Positions 23,016 through 36,356 of a stretch of DNA of 64,000 nucleotides are shown one piece after another; the first letter of the stretch is position 1; the number at the start of each line of letters is the position of its first letter. A program made the translations under genes and the position numbers. The notes beneath the pieces were generated by a model. The model was not told where the DNA came from, did not search any database, and was given only the letters and a program-made list of their open reading frames with translations. This stretch comes from Silene latifolia (taxonomy: Eukaryota > Streptophyta > Magnoliopsida > Caryophyllales > Caryophyllaceae): positions 146,050,058 to 146,114,057 of the forward strand of contig NC_133537.1 of NCBI RefSeq assembly GCF_048544455.1. The letters are read 5' to 3'.

Positions 23016-24924
23016 TGTAACACCCCTATTTATTCAGGAGCCTTCAGCTAGACATCCCAAGTAAATAAGAGCGTTCCCATCTCGGTTTCCCGAAGTAGTG
23101 AATAACAAAGTACAACAAACCAAAGTATTTTAAATTAAAAATTAGCGATTACATGTTTATTACAATTAACCAAACTAAAACTTAATATGAAATAATATAC
23201 AACTCACAGCGGAAATAAATAAAGTGACTAAATAATCTATGTGGTCTAGACTTCTAGGTAAGCTGGCCAAGTCCTCACGCATCCCTATGAGCTCCCAAGT
23301 CAGCTAATCTTTAATACCTGTCAAATCTGCTCCCCATTATGGTTCATCACAGGTGTTCACGAATACACAGTCAACCACGAAGTTGAGTAGGAAAATAACA
23401 ATGAATAAGAATAAAGCAACCTGCAATATCACTGATACGCAAATAAATTCTACCACCACAATTCCGTTCACTTCACTCCACGACACACAGCCACAAGGCA
23501 CACAACCACTTCTAGACACATAGTCATACTCCACTTCTAGACACACAGTCATACTCCAGGACACACAGTCCAATGGATACACAGTCCCACCTCAGACACA
23601 CAGTTTTGATATACTGAACACACAGTCTCGCCTCAGACACACAGTCTGGTTACACACAAAACTCATCTTTCAACTCCAACAACAATCGATAATAATGACA
23701 GTCTCAGTAATATAACCAAACCAACATGATATAGAATAATGGCATAAGGCAGAAAATCCAGCAAGATAATAAAAGATCGCTGTAAACAGTTAAACATATC
23801 CTTACCAATCCACCACCTCATACATTTAATCCATCTTTAGCAATAACAAAAATAAGACAAAATTGATTAGTTTCCTACCTGGCAAGCAAATCCAATTAAG
23901 CAGCTCAAAGCGCTCCAAATAATTAAAGCAGTCGAACCCGATTATAAATTCTTCACAAACCGTCACCTAACATAAATATTATAATTTAATTATTACCTTC
24001 CATTATTATTTATAAATTATATTCATTATTTAAATTAATTATATTAATTTATTTGATTATAATTTAATTATATAATTATTTCCCATATGAATCATTACGT
24101 AAAAAACCGTCCTAAAAATAAATAAATCACTCACTACCCATACCTATGAACTTCCCGTGAAATCAACCCCAAACACGACCCATACAACACGTCGACACCG
24201 TGTTTCAACACCCCACCAAAACCCTTCCTTCACGACTCTCCTAGCCACCATCAGCTCCACCCAAGCCTACCACCTCCTAGCCCGCACCACGATGAACACC
24301 CACAACCAACAACCACCACCCAAACCGTCCCCTACAACTCACAATCTCACGCCCTAGCAACAATAATCACGAACACTACTAATTATCGAAAACCCGACAC
24401 CGACGAACACCCTGTAAAGAACCCCTCGCCAACACCACCACATCCACCATTACCACCTCTAGCCACCACCGTTGACACCACTGTCTCACGGTGACTCCAG
24501 GGGTGGTCCCCTTTCCCCGGTACAGTCACTAATGCGGCCACAGTGCCCGTCTTAAGACAACCATGACAACTCCTCTGTTTTCCCCTGTTTCACCGCCACG
24601 ACTGCCACAAACCACCAGCTGTCACCACCCCTGACACCTCCACTGTGGTCGACTCGGCCACCCCATCACAACCCCACCATTCCCAGCTCACGACATGCCC
24701 AAACAAGGGTCCAACCCGCGGTAACAATCACGCAACTACAACCTGCCTATGGCACGAAAACCGCCCCATCAACCACCCTACACAGTGAACGTCGATCAAG
24801 GAAGGGTCATGTCAGAGGCACGGCGGTCCAAGGTTGTCCTAGGTCAAGGTCACGAGTCCTATGGTGGTCACAAGGTGTTATACACGGTGGTCATGTTATA
24901 TGGCTACAATTGAATAAAACATGA

Positions 24925-26116
24925 TGATGTGGCTAAAGTCGTATCACCAAACCAAAGTAAATCTATCTCAGGACTAACAAGAATAGCTAGCAGTAAGACA
25001 GGTATCGAATCCACAGGGAGGCGGTAAAAGCTAAGTCTGTAATTATTTAAGTTGTCTAAGGGTAACCAATTTCTGGGGGTTTTGTTTGGTTTTGATCTAA
25101 TAAACTAATTGCAAGTAATTAAATGAAGGTTTAAACAATAATATTAAAGGTCTAGGACTTCTGGTTCACTAGGTCAAATATTTGGGGATTGTTAATCAAT
25201 TGCTAAATCTATCAAGCTGTTTAAGGTCATAAGATCGGTCGACTCAATTATGCCCTTTAGATCGATTCTAACATGCGGTCGCTATAATTAGATACAATCT
25301 ATTTGATTATCGCAGCCTATATTAATTCTAACCCGGTCGGCGATAGGATCAATTCGCTACACTAATTAATAACTCAGGCCTCAAGTTAATTAACTAGAAG
25401 AAGTACAATAATCAAACAACAACTTAAGCGATATCAATAGCAATTAATTAATTTTCCCTTTTAATTAACCTAGATCCCCTTCATCCTAGATGAGGAGATT
25501 AGCTACTCATGATGATAACAATAACAACAACGATTGATAATGAAAACATGATTGAAAGCATGGAACAATAATTGATGAACATAAAACAATGAACGATTAA
25601 TTAATGAGGAAAGATTAGTACCGTCACAAGGAAGAAATTAGGGTTCTAAGGAAATATCCAGCAGTATGAAAGTAAAAAAAATGTAGTCTAAGAATAAACA
25701 TGAGTTTCTAATTTATAACAAAAGATAATCGTTTTAGGAAAATCCGGAAATAAGTCTGCCAGAGAGGTTCCTCGATCGAGCCAGAGGTGACTCGATCGAG
25801 GACAGCTGCTCGATCGAGCCAGTGATGACTCGATCGAGGAACTTGCTTCACATGCTATTTCTTCTCTTCTTTCACTTCTAGCCTTCGTGCTTCCTCGTTT
25901 CTCGTGCCGTGCTTCGTGTATTCTACTATGCCGTCTCCGCCATGCTAATCTTAGCTTGATCATACTCATAACGAGTCATTTCTGCATCAAAACACAAAAT
26001 AGCGGCAGTATCGACAATTCATTGAAATAGGGCATATAAATGATATAATAGGCACGAAACGGTATGTAAAATGGTATAAAGGGAGCTATAAAAGTATATA
26101 TAAAAGTGATACATCA
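24925..26116 (-). repeat. 3' LTR of the Athila element
   Basis: Near-identical to 39525-40716, with a small number of substitutions and 1-bp indels by eye. It carries four CTCGATCGAG palindromes (25771-25838) and, downstream in reading direction, a TATA-like box (TTATAAAT at 25711-25718). Confidence 0.93.
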
Positions 26117-26131
26117 AACTCCCCCAAACCA
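26117..26131 (-). promoter_or_regulatory. Polypurine tract of the Athila element
   Basis: On minus, GGTTTGGGGGAGTT directly precedes the 3' LTR and primes plus-strand DNA synthesis. A second copy of the same motif sits at about 27640-27653. Confidence 0.8.
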
Positions 26132-26867
26132 AACCTTTGCTTGTCCTCAAGCAAAGCAAACAAAGCCAAACAAAGAACAAACAAACATATGGTGAATGAA
26201 TAACTCGAGCAAATGTCTAGGCACATACAAATTTTTGTCCACATCTATAACAAAGTAATGACCAAAGTTGTGCTAATAAAACAAAGTCAAAAGCACGGGT
26301 AATAGACTAACGCAGCTCTTACTCAAGATGTGACATGATACCGAGACTCAGCCAAATACTTTTCAACCTTGCAAGACAATTTTGTTGGATTCTCGCGGTT
26401 TCACTCATGCACTCATAAGGGGTGAGATATATGTAAGATAGAAAGAAATAAGATTCTCACTCAACTTATGAAATATGCATGCAATCTAACGTGATAAGAG
26501 ATTCTCCAACTAGTACGCATTCACGAAACAGACCAAGTACATGTATCAAAGACAGAATGGTGGTAAAGTGGCATGGGTATAGAAATGGCTTGTGCAAAAG
26601 CACGTATGAGTATGTGAGGCTCAGACGGTAGTCGCAGCACTAGACCAATAGCCAAATCTAATAAATAAAAACAAAAATCCAACTGGAGAAATAATCTCAA
26701 CTTTGACAACATATGAGAGAAATGAAAAGGCTCTCCAAATGTGCATTAGACTCCAGTAATTACCACACACGACCTCCTAACAAAACTTAATGAAGCAAGC
26801 AATTTTCTTTTTTTTTTCTTTTTCTTTCTTTCTTTTTTCTTTTTCTGAATTCTTCTCTTTTTTTTTC

Positions 26868-26907
<40 letters not shown>

Positions 26908-27713
26908 TCATAATACTTCTTTTTTCAACATAAGAGGTCACACAATTGCTACAAAAAGATAGCTACTACCCACATGACAATAAAAGTCCCAACCCAACCA
27001 AAGTAGCTATAACAATAAGGACTCAAGCAATCAAGATTTGTCCGAAAAAGGTAGGCAAATTCTGGAATGTAGCTAAGAAATAGGATATAAAATGGCTACA
27101 TGGTTAAAACGGGCTAACAAAAACTGGGTAATGTACGGCATATTTGAACAAAAAGAACCGCCTTTCCTCATGTACTTAATCATATGAACGCGCAAAAGCT
27201 AAGAAACTAATGTCACACTTATGCAGTTTGATATTACATATTCCACAAGGAGACCACACTCATCAGCCTAAATTACAATGAGACCGGTTTATTAATGTTC
27301 CCGGCCTAGGAAGCTCTAAAGACCTCATAAATTTATGTGGTTTACCAACAAAATAAAGTCAAGTCTACTCGGCATAAGGCATGTTGTGACGGTCAAGACT
27401 TGAGTAAAGAGCTTTGTTCATCATAGCTAACGGGTCAAAACAATGTACATGGACAACTAGATGGGACTCAAATGCAAAGACAAAGCAAATTATCATCATT
27501 GCTATACAATTCACCAAGACTCGACTCAAAATAAATAAAAATAAATAAAAACATGTTTTTGGATTTTATAATTTTTCAATTTTTTTTAATTTTTTCACAC
27601 ACAATATTAAATAAAAGCACACAACAGAAATAAACACACTCCCCCAAACCTAAATGTCACAGTGTCCTCATTGTGACGCCTACAGCATAGCAGTCACACA
27701 GAAATCCAGCAAC
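26132..27713 (-). other. Long non-coding 3' region of the Athila element
   Basis: No gene. AT-rich sequence with a T-rich tract (about 26790-26904, including an almost pure T run from 26872). Athila elements typically have such an untranslated block between ORF3 and the polypurine tract. Confidence 0.6.
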
Positions 27714-30700
27714 CTATAGGACACCACTAACAAAGGGAAGAGGGAAAAAGGAAATGCAATAAAACAAAACAAGAAAGATAATACCAGCTGTAATGCAGTA
27801 GCCTCCCCCAAACCAGCTGGAAAGAGAGGGATGTAGTGACCAGCTGTCACTACTGGGCTCCATCAGCATCATCATAATCATCAATCTCGCATAAAGGGAC
27901 ATCAGCTCAGGATTAGGAACAGGACTATGACCTCGACCACGGGTGGCTCTCCTAACACGGCCTCTACCACGGCTGCCTCCTGGAACAACAGCAGCGGAAG
28001 TAGAAGCACTAAACTGACCAAACGGTCCTCTCTGGGAGCAAGGAACACCGGCGTCCTCCGCAAAAACAGAAGAAGGCTGAGGGGGGCGGACTGGAGTGTA
28101 AAAGGGACGGCCCAAGGCACCGTAGGCAGTGCTAAACTGTCCAAACTCCGTAGGAGTGACTGTTGGGAAATGTGTCCTCAACAATAGTGCGATCATATGA
28201 TTTAAATATCATTATTAAATCTCATTTTAAAGAATACAATTGGGAAGTATTTTTACTGTCAACTGGTCAACATATATCGGTAATGATTGGTGACTAGAGT
28301 TTGACATTCTTGTCGTGTGACGGTGGTGATCAGTTGACCCCCTAGGTCATACCTATAGGGCAATACTCTTAATTGATCATTTAATTAATCGTATAATGTT
28401 ACGAGTTAATTAAATTACTTGAAAAATTGACGGACGATTTTGGAAGTAAAATTTACGTATCAAATTGAAATGTGATTAAATAAGATACGGTCTGAGTAAT
28501 CGAATTGTATTATTACTCGGATGAAATTATTGTTTAAAGAAACGATTGGATTTGAATGAATCATTATAAATGCGATTTATAAATTGGTAAAATTTTGGTA
28601 CAAGTAATTATGATATTACTAAGTCGATTTTTTGTATGTGACGTATTTTTGATAATACGTTGATTTTTAATATGTTAAAAATACATAACAAATTTATGTG
28701 ACATGTAACATGTGACATATTGACAATTGACAAAAATAATATGGAATCCATATTATACATGTGCCGAAAATTTGGAGGAGGATTAGGATTAATATTGTGT
28801 TTACAATTAGTGGTAAACATAATGATTAAAATAGGAGAGTAGCCATGCAACCCTATTTACCTTGTGAAGGCAAACTAATGCATGCATTGGGTCTTTTTCT
28901 TCCCCTCTCCTCTCCTCTTACACGGTTCACAAAAGAAAAAGAAAAAGAGTTTTGTCTTTTATTTTTGAATATACACTACATGCAAGATTGTAGATATTCA
29001 TTCATTCTTACTTCAAAAATATTTTTAGAAAGAGAAAAACCTCTAAAAATCCCTCTCCTCTAACCGGTTTTAGAGAGTAAAAACCAAACAATTTTGGTTC
29101 AATTTTTCACTAAGATTAATATTATACTAGCTCAAATAATATTAATTAGATTAAGAGTTAGCTTTGGGTATTATTCCTAAGGAGAGATCCTACACTTGGA
29201 TCTTGTTCTTCCATTAAGGAAAGCTCAAGAACAAAAGAAAAGGAGATTTCTTTTGTGCCCATTTGAACCGAAATTTCAATGTAAGGATATGATTTCTTCT
29301 CTTTTATTATATTGTTTGCATGCATAAAATCCACATTTAATTTTATGACAAATTAATTTCGACATATATGAGTATGTTAGTATGTATATGAATCTACATT
29401 TCCTTCAATCGGTATCAAGAGCCACGGTTGTTTGCATGCAAATTGGTTAAAAGTTTTTCCGAGTTATAAGAATAACAAATAAAACTTGTAAAATTTGTGT
29501 TATTATGAGATATCACGAAATTAATCCATGCATGTTAATATTTCTGGTCCTAAAATGTTTTAGGATATTTTGGTTAATTTTTCGGATTTTTATTGTTCAT
29601 ATTTCACTATAATGACATTTAAATGTGATTTTATGAGTAAAAATGTCATTTTTGGTCTAAAATTAGCTATACTTCGAATTTTCAGTTGGTTTTTGGATAT
29701 GTTGTTACATATATTATTTTGAGATAACCTGTAAATTTTCATAATTTTTGGACTTGTTATGCTCGAAAAATGAATTTCTCATTATTAAATTCGGATTTAA
29801 GTGAAAAATAGGTTAATATGAGTTAAATTTCGAATCTGGTCATAGAAAATTAATATGTTGTCACATGCAATTTTACAAGATGTGTGTAAAATAATTGGCT
29901 ATAAAGAAGTCTTTTTGCATGATTTATGAATTTTTGAAGAAAAATAGCATAAATAGTGACATTATTAGTGGAAAATTAATAAAACATAATCTATGACTTA
30001 GGAAAAACGTATAATGTTGCATTTTATTATCTTTTTCAGATATAAAATTGAAAAGTTAGTGAGAATAATTTTTTCCGTGTTTTTATGATTATTTTATTAA
30101 AAATCGATAAACCGCAACATTGTTTTTCCGGAAAAATTTCGAAATTTTTAACCTAAAATTTTGAACATTATGAGTGTCATGGAATTTTTCCAGAATGTTC
30201 ATGAGTTTAAATTTCAAATTTTGAATTTATTTGAAATTTTGTGATTTATTTGAAGTTTAATAGCTTATTTTTGTAATTTTGGACCATTTATGAACAATTT
30301 TATAAAATATTGGTTAATTATGGTCAAATTATTAGTGAAGACTAAATTTTGAGTCCTCAAGGGGGTCGACAGCAGGTAAACGGGCGCAAGGTAGAAGCAT
30401 GTAAGACTCGCCCCGGACCCTCCAGTAATGGTCCTTCCCATTCTTGATGTCAATATAAGAAATTTCATAACGAAGGTGGTCATCATCAACAAGTGGCTCA
30501 TGGTCATCCATGGGCTCATAGGGGTCATCACCCTCAAAATCACAAACAGCCCTAGCTATCTTGGTGACAAGAGCACCACAATCAAGGTTCCCATACCTCC
30601 CAATCATCCTGTCAAAAGCCGAGCACATAAGAGCAAAGGGAGAGAACTGGAATGTCTCCTCCCGATAAGAATTCAAGTAACTAGCAAGTATTAAGACCTC

Positions 30701-31331
30701 AAATAGTGGAGGTCTTGCTCTTGTCGTGCCGGCCATACAACAAATAGCTCAAATACCTCAAAAATAAACGAAGACAAACGTGTTGGACGTCCAACAAAGC
30801 CATAGCACTGACATCCGCATAACCGGTAAACAATGGAAAATATCGAATAGCGGACAGCCCACCAACACCGTACAAGTCTCCGTCTGTATGCTTATCTATT
30901 CCCAGAATATCTGACAGACGGTCAAAGGTTAAGGACCGTTCTACATTAAGCAATCGAAACTTGATAAGATGATCACTGGGAAAGTAAGTAAATGAGCTCA
31001 GAAACTCGAGAGTTAAAGCAGGGTAAGATAATTCATGGAGTGTGAAAAGACCCTGTAACCCTATCTCATTGAACATGCCAAACATAATGTCATCTATCTT
31101 CAATGTTCGCAAAATTTTCCTATCCACGCATCGAGTGGCACTCATAGATTTAGTTAACAGATACTCGAACCTGTCCTTTTGTGCTTTGTCACGGAATTCG
31201 ATGAATGGGTAATCGTCCAAAGGAGACAAGTCATCCTCCGAAGACACAACTTCTTCGGGAATCACCTCGGGTTTCTGAACCGGGGCTCTCCTTTCTCGAG
31301 TCCTCTTATTTCCTTGCCTAGAAGTCGACAT
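27714..31331 (-). pseudogene. Athila post-pol ORF3 (Orf1 C-terminal/env-like region), interrupted by copia DNA
   Basis: ORF3 starts at 31331 (MSTSRQGNKRTRERR). Its N-terminal part continues to about 30699 with FMGMFNEIGLQGLF-like and ELSYPALTLEFLSSF blocks, then FRLLNVERSLTFDRLSDILGI. That is the region annotated in plants as 'Arabidopsis retrotransposon Orf1, C-terminal'. A frameshift moves it to 30736-30350. The copia insertion follows. The C-terminal part resumes at 28160 and ends near 27714, with an RGRGRVRRATRGRG basic patch and a hydrophobic tail. The biochemical role of this ORF is unknown. Confidence 0.7.
28161..30345 (+). mobile_element. Copia-type 5' LTR and leader, rest missing
   Basis: The LTR starts TGTTGGGAAATGTG at 28161 and ends near 29407 (..CCTTCA). 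It is followed by 'cggtatcaagagcc' (29409 onward), a primer site of tRNA-Met type as in most Ty1/copia elements. About 0.94 kb of AT-rich leader follows, then Athila sequence resumes near 30345. There is no gag-pol and no 3' LTR. The pentamer gtgac before 28161 is not repeated at the right junction, so a deletion removed the rest. Confidence 0.65.
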
Positions 31332-32383
31332 TGTCTACATAAAAGACAAGTAAACGATCATATTCAACCATAGCATAAAAACAGTCCCGTTTTTTGGCAT
31401 AAATGGGTCAAAAAATCAAGTTTTAAGACTCAAAATCACAATTAAAGCATCGAAAAAGTTAGGGGAACATGAGTATGTATCAAATAATGAAGAATCCAAG
31501 CATAAGAACACAATTTCTAACCAATTTAATGCATAATTTCTACCCGGATTTTGAAGAACCCTAATTCCCAAATTAGCAAATTAGGCATGAATTTCAACAA
31601 TTAAGGGGCTAGAAAGCAAGGAAATAGCAATTGTATACTAGCAATGGAAGATTTAATACAATAAACTCAAGTTATAAGCAAGGAATTTCAGAAATTTCGA
31701 GACAAATTAGGCAAATTTCGGGACATACCTTAGCAAAAATAGCAATGAATCGCGAAAATAAGCACAAGAGAGTGATGCAAACAAGTAATAAGCAATTAAA
31801 CACAAGTTTTAAGTAAGATTTGATGATGAATGATGATGAATGAAGATAGAAAGAGTAATAGAAGATGAATAATGCAGGAAGAAGGCACGAAAAGAAGAAG
31901 GGAATTGAAAGAAGTTAGAGTAATGAAAGCATAAAACCGGTTAAAGAAAAACGCGGAACCCGGTTTATTTTGGATCCTCGATCGAGTCGCGCCTGGCTCG
32001 ATCGAGGAACCAAATTCCTGACTAGCCAAATTTCGTTTTAAACTTTTTAAAATTCTTCACTGGTGCCTCGATCGAGTCGCTCCTGGCTCGATCGAGCTGA
32101 TAGATTCCTCGATCGAGTCGCGTCTGGCTCGATCGAGGAAGTTGATGCTAGCCTTGTCTTTCGTCATTTGTCACTCATAACTTCAAATTCCGTCAAATTC
32201 CTGCAAATATTACTTGAGAGCATATCAAGTACCCTCTCCTCATCTCTCAAAGTTCAAGGAAAACATAAAAGTAATAACAAAAACTTAAATTTGAAATCCT
32301 AATTACAAACTAATAATTTACAAAATCCGAGCTGCCTCTCGGTAGCGCTGGTTTATGCGGTCCCGCACGACCGTAATTCTTCA
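31332..32383 (-). promoter_or_regulatory. Pol-to-ORF3 spacer with palindrome pairs, candidate internal promoter and leader intron
   Basis: Six CTCGATCGAG copies in three pairs lie at 31977-32006, 32067-32096 and 32108-32137. Downstream in reading direction is a pyrimidine-rich leader (about 31920-31780). Then comes a donor-like AAG|GTATGT (about 31722-31730) and an acceptor-like TTTATGTAG (about 31335-31343) immediately before the ORF3 ATG. This arrangement suggests ORF3 has its own promoter with a 5' UTR intron, or is reached by splicing. It is an inference from layout only. Confidence 0.4.
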
Positions 32384-33660
32384 TTAGTGAGAAGAATCAA
32401 TGGCATAGAGGTCCAAAGCCTCTATCACTCCGACATACGCTCCTTCATGGTAGATCTTCAATCGTTGCCCATTCACTTTGAAGATTTCCCCTTTGTCAGT
32501 TTGCAGTGTAACTGACCCAAACTTGTTTACATCAGCTACAGTGAACGGTCCGGACCATCTACTCTTCACTTACACGGAAACAAACGCAAACGAGAGTTAA
32601 ATAAGAGAACTTTCTCACCAACATGAAATTCCCTTGGCAAAATATGCTTGTCATGCCACTTCTTCGTTCGCTCCTTATACACTCGAGCATCATCATAGGC
32701 ATGCAATCGAAACTCATCAAGCTCATTCAACCGCATCATCGTTTCTCACCCGCCAAAGTGAGGGATCCATATTCAGCTCCTTTATGGCCCACATAGCCTT
32801 GTACTCGAGCTCCACAGGTAAATGGCAAGACTTGCCATAGACTAGTCGGTACGGTGATGCTCCAATCGGGGTCTTGAATGCAGTACGGTAAGCCCACAAA
32901 GTGTCATCGAGCTTCCGACTCCAATCCTTTCTGTTCTTGCTTACTACCTTTTCCAAGATTTGTTTCAGCTCTCTGTTGTCTACTTGTCCACTGGTTTGAG
33001 GATGATATGCCAATCCTCTGCGGTGTGTAACGCCATACTTCTTCATGAGAGAATTAAGATGACGCTCATTGAAATGCTTGCCTCTTCACTGATCACTGCG
33101 CGAGGCACTCCAAACCGTGGAAAGATAATCTTCTGAAATAGCTTAACAACAGATTGAGCATCACAAGTGGGGGTGGCAATTGCCTCCACCCATTTAGAAA
33201 CATAATCTCTGACTACTAAATTATCGATTCCCATGAGAAGTAGGGAATGGCCCTTGGTAATCAATGCCCCAAACATCAAAAATCTCCACTTCGAAGATTC
33301 CAGTTTGAGGCATCTCATGCCTTTGCGAGATATTGCCCGTCCTTTGACATGCATCACAAGAACGGACAAAAGTAGTAGCATCCTTCAAGATAGTAGGCCA
33401 ATAAAAACCCGATTGCATTACCTTAGCAAATGTCCTAGAAGGACCATGATGACCTCCATAAGAAGAAGAGTGACAATGAGAAAGGATGGCACGTACCTCA
33501 CCCTCTGGAATACATCGTCTGTAGATACCGTCTGCGCACTCCCGGAACAGATATGGGTCGTCCCAGAAATATCGCTTCACGTCATGCAAAAACCTCTTCT
33601 TCTGCTGATAAGAAAGATCAGGAGGAAGCATACCTCCCACCAAATAATTGGCATAATCTG
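32384..33660 (-). pseudogene. Athila integrase, frameshifted
   Basis: The N-terminal HHCC zinc site lies at about 33480-33360 (HCHSSSYGGHHG, CDACQRTGN). The core starts with DVWGIDYQGPFP (first Asp). The following part is split over two frames at about 33220-33043, where the usual second catalytic Asp is replaced by VISEEAS. Then [20 protein letters not shown] supplies the Glu region (33046 onward). The C-terminal WSGPFTV..FKVNGQRLK module is at 32569-32384. At least two frame changes make it non-functional. Confidence 0.82.
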
Positions 33661-34236
33661 CAAACCATGGAGTATTTGCACTACAACTAATGATTGGTCA
33701 TCCGGAAAAGAGTCATCAATGGGCAAGATCTCTCTTCCTGCAAATCTCAGCCTAGATAAATGATCTGCAACAACATTTTCAAGCACGGACTTATCACGGA
33801 TTTCTAAATCAAATTCCTGTAACAACAAAATCCATCTAATAAGTCTAGGTTTAGCCTCTTGTTTGGTTAAAAGATATTTCAAAGCTGCATGGTCAGTATG
33901 AACAATAACTTTAGAACCAACAAGATAAGCTTTAAATTTGTTTAAAGAATAGACAACTGCAAGAAGCTCCTTCTCCGTAGTAGCATAGTTAATTTGTGCA
34001 TCATCAAGAGTCTTGCTTGCATAGTAAATGGCATGTAACACCTTGTCCTTTCGCTGCCCCAAAACAGCTTCGACTGCATAGTCACTGGCATCGCACATAA
34101 TCTCAAAAGGAAGGCTCCAATCCGGAGATCGGATAATAGGAGCTGAGATAAGAGCTTGTTTAATCCTGTCAAAGGACTTAACACATTCGTCAGTAAACAC
34201 AAAAGGTGTATCTTTATGGAGTAGCCGGGTTAGAGG
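33577..34236 (-). pseudogene. Athila RNase H domain
   Basis: The frame of the RT continues past the stop at 34237-34239. [37 protein letters not shown] and [14 protein letters not shown] are the RT-connected RNase H signatures of gypsy elements. A frameshift near 33660 separates it from integrase. Confidence 0.85.
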
Positions 34237-36036
34237 TTAAGCAATTTTGGAAAAATCCTTAATAAAGCGGCGATAAAACCCTGTATGACCAAGGAAACTA
34301 CGCACACTTTTAACATTAACCGGGTACGGGAGTTGCTCAATTACCTCAACCTTAGCTTTGTCCACTTGAATACCCTTACCTGACACCAAGTGACCGAGTA
34401 CCACCCCTTCAGTAACCATGAAGTGGCACTTCTCCCAGTTGAGAACAAGGTTGCTCTCCTCACAGCGCTGCAAAACCTTAGTCAAGTTTCTCAAACAAAT
34501 ATCAAAATCAGTACCATATACACTGAAATCATCCATAAAGACTTCCATAATAGACTCTATGTAATCAGAAAATATGGCCATCATACAACGCTGAAAGGTA
34601 GCAGGAGCGTTACATAAACCAAAGGGCATCCTCCTATAAGCAAATACACCATATGGACATGTGAAAGTGGTCTTTTCCTGATCGTCAGGATGTATGGGTA
34701 TCTGAAAGAAACCGGAGTAGCCATCTAAGTAACAGAAATAACTATGACATGCTAGTCTCTCTAACATTTGGTCAATGTAAGGAAGTGGGAAATGGTCCTT
34801 TTTAGTGGCCGTGTTCAACTTCCTATAATCAATGCACATCCTCCACCCTGTAACAAGTCTAGTAGCAATCAATTCATTCTTATCATTTTTCACTACTGTA
34901 GTACCTCCCTTCTTAGGTACAACTTGGACAGGACTGACCCATTTAGAATCAGATATAGAGAAAATAATACCAGCATCAAGTAATTTCTGTACCTCTTTTC
35001 TTACCACCTCATGCATTGGAGGATTTAGTCGTCTCTGACCCTGTGCACTAGGCTTGTGGCCTTCTTCCAAATGAATTCGGTGCATGCAAAAATCAGGACT
35101 AATACCTTTCAGATCATCAATGCTATACCCAATTGCCTTTTTATGAGTTCTCAAAACAGTCAACAAAGCGAGATAGTTGACCTTCATTAGGCTAGCATTG
35201 ACAATCACTGGGTTCATTTCACAGTCATCAAGAAATTCATATTTGAGATGAGAGGGAAGAGGTTTTAATTCAGGTTTCTTTACCCCAGTTACCTTAGGTG
35301 TAACACCCAAACTATATACCTTCTGATGTGGGCATTCTTCTCCAGTTAGAAGCTTCTCAATCCGATGAACTTCTGGACTCCATGAACCCGTCTGATCAGC
35401 TGGATTAGAAACCAGGGCAATCTCCAGAAGATCCCTGTCCAAACACATAGGAAGACACTCATCAATAGTAAAATCAACAACATCTATACTATGACAAGTC
35501 TCTTCTATCATGGGGTTTTTCAATGCTTTTTCCAAGTTAAATATAATCGTATCATCCCCCACAGCTAAGGTCAATCCCCCTTGCCTAACATCTATAACCG
35601 CCCCCGCAGTATGTAAAAACGGTCTGCGCAAGATGATAGGGATTTGGTTGTCTTCAGCCATGTCCATGACAACGAAATCAACGGGGATGAAAAACTTCCC
35701 AATACGAACGGGAACATCCTCTAACACCCCCAATGGGTGTTTAACAGTTCTATCGGCCATCTGCAGTGTCATATTAGTAACTGTCAACGGACCCATATTT
35801 AATTTCTTACAAATAGAATAAGGCATAACGCTGACACTAGCTCCTAAATCGCAAAGAGCTTTACTAATAAAAAGATGACCAATTTGACAAGGGATAGAAA
35901 AACTTCCTGGATCCTTTAATTTTGGTGGTGAATTAATTGGCAACATGGCACTGCACTTCTGAGTGTAAGCAATAGTTTCCACCGCGTCAAAGGATCTCTT
36001 CCTTGTCAAAATCTCCTTCATGAATTTCGTAAGCAA
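34237..36036 (-). pseudogene. Athila protease and reverse transcriptase (599-codon open stretch)
   Basis: The protease site CDLGASVSVMP is near 35850. It has DLGAS rather than DSGAS, which is normal for the Athila group. The RT has WRMCIDYRKLN, FPLPYIDQMLERL, YGVFAYRRMPFGLCNAPATFQ and the catalytic FMDDF (MDD at 34528-34536), then GHLVSGKGIQVD and SVRSFLGHTGFYRRFIKDFSKIA. The stretch ends at a TAA (34237-34239) ahead of RNase H. It is the best preserved part of the element. Confidence 0.9.
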
Positions 36037-36228
36037 GCACTTGAGTAATTAATTCAGTAAAAGGGACACTTACCTGTAGATTCTTCACGACCTCCATAAA
36101 CTTACCGAACTGCTTATCCAGCTTGGATTTTTGTTGTCGATGAGGAAAAGGTAGTGCAATGGTTATGGGCTCGGCTTGCTTGACCTTAGAAACAACTTTG
36201 AAACACCGTCAGCTGTCGATTTTGGTTC

Positions 36229-36299
36229 CTCGATCGAGCCAGGGGTGACTCGATCGAGCTGTCTGGATCCTCGATCGAGTCGCCTGTGACTCGATCGAG
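36229..36299. repeat. Four CTCGATCGAG palindromes in the gag-protease linker
   Basis: Copies at 36229-36238, 36249-36258, 36270-36279 and 36290-36299. Within each pair the spacer is 10 bp (ccaggggtga; tcgcctgtga), so centres are 20 bp apart. The sequence is open in frame on the minus strand and could be read as part of the gag-pol polyprotein. Confidence 0.9.
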
Positions 36300-36356
36300 G
36301 AACCTCTGCAGGTTCAGCTTCTTCGTCTTTTTTACTTTTATCGTCAGCTCGTGTTT

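Noticed and set aside
25771..25838. Regularly spaced palindromes as a CRISPR-like array
   Set aside because: This is a plant nuclear retrotransposon. The spacers are repeated rather than unique, and they are only 8-10 bp.
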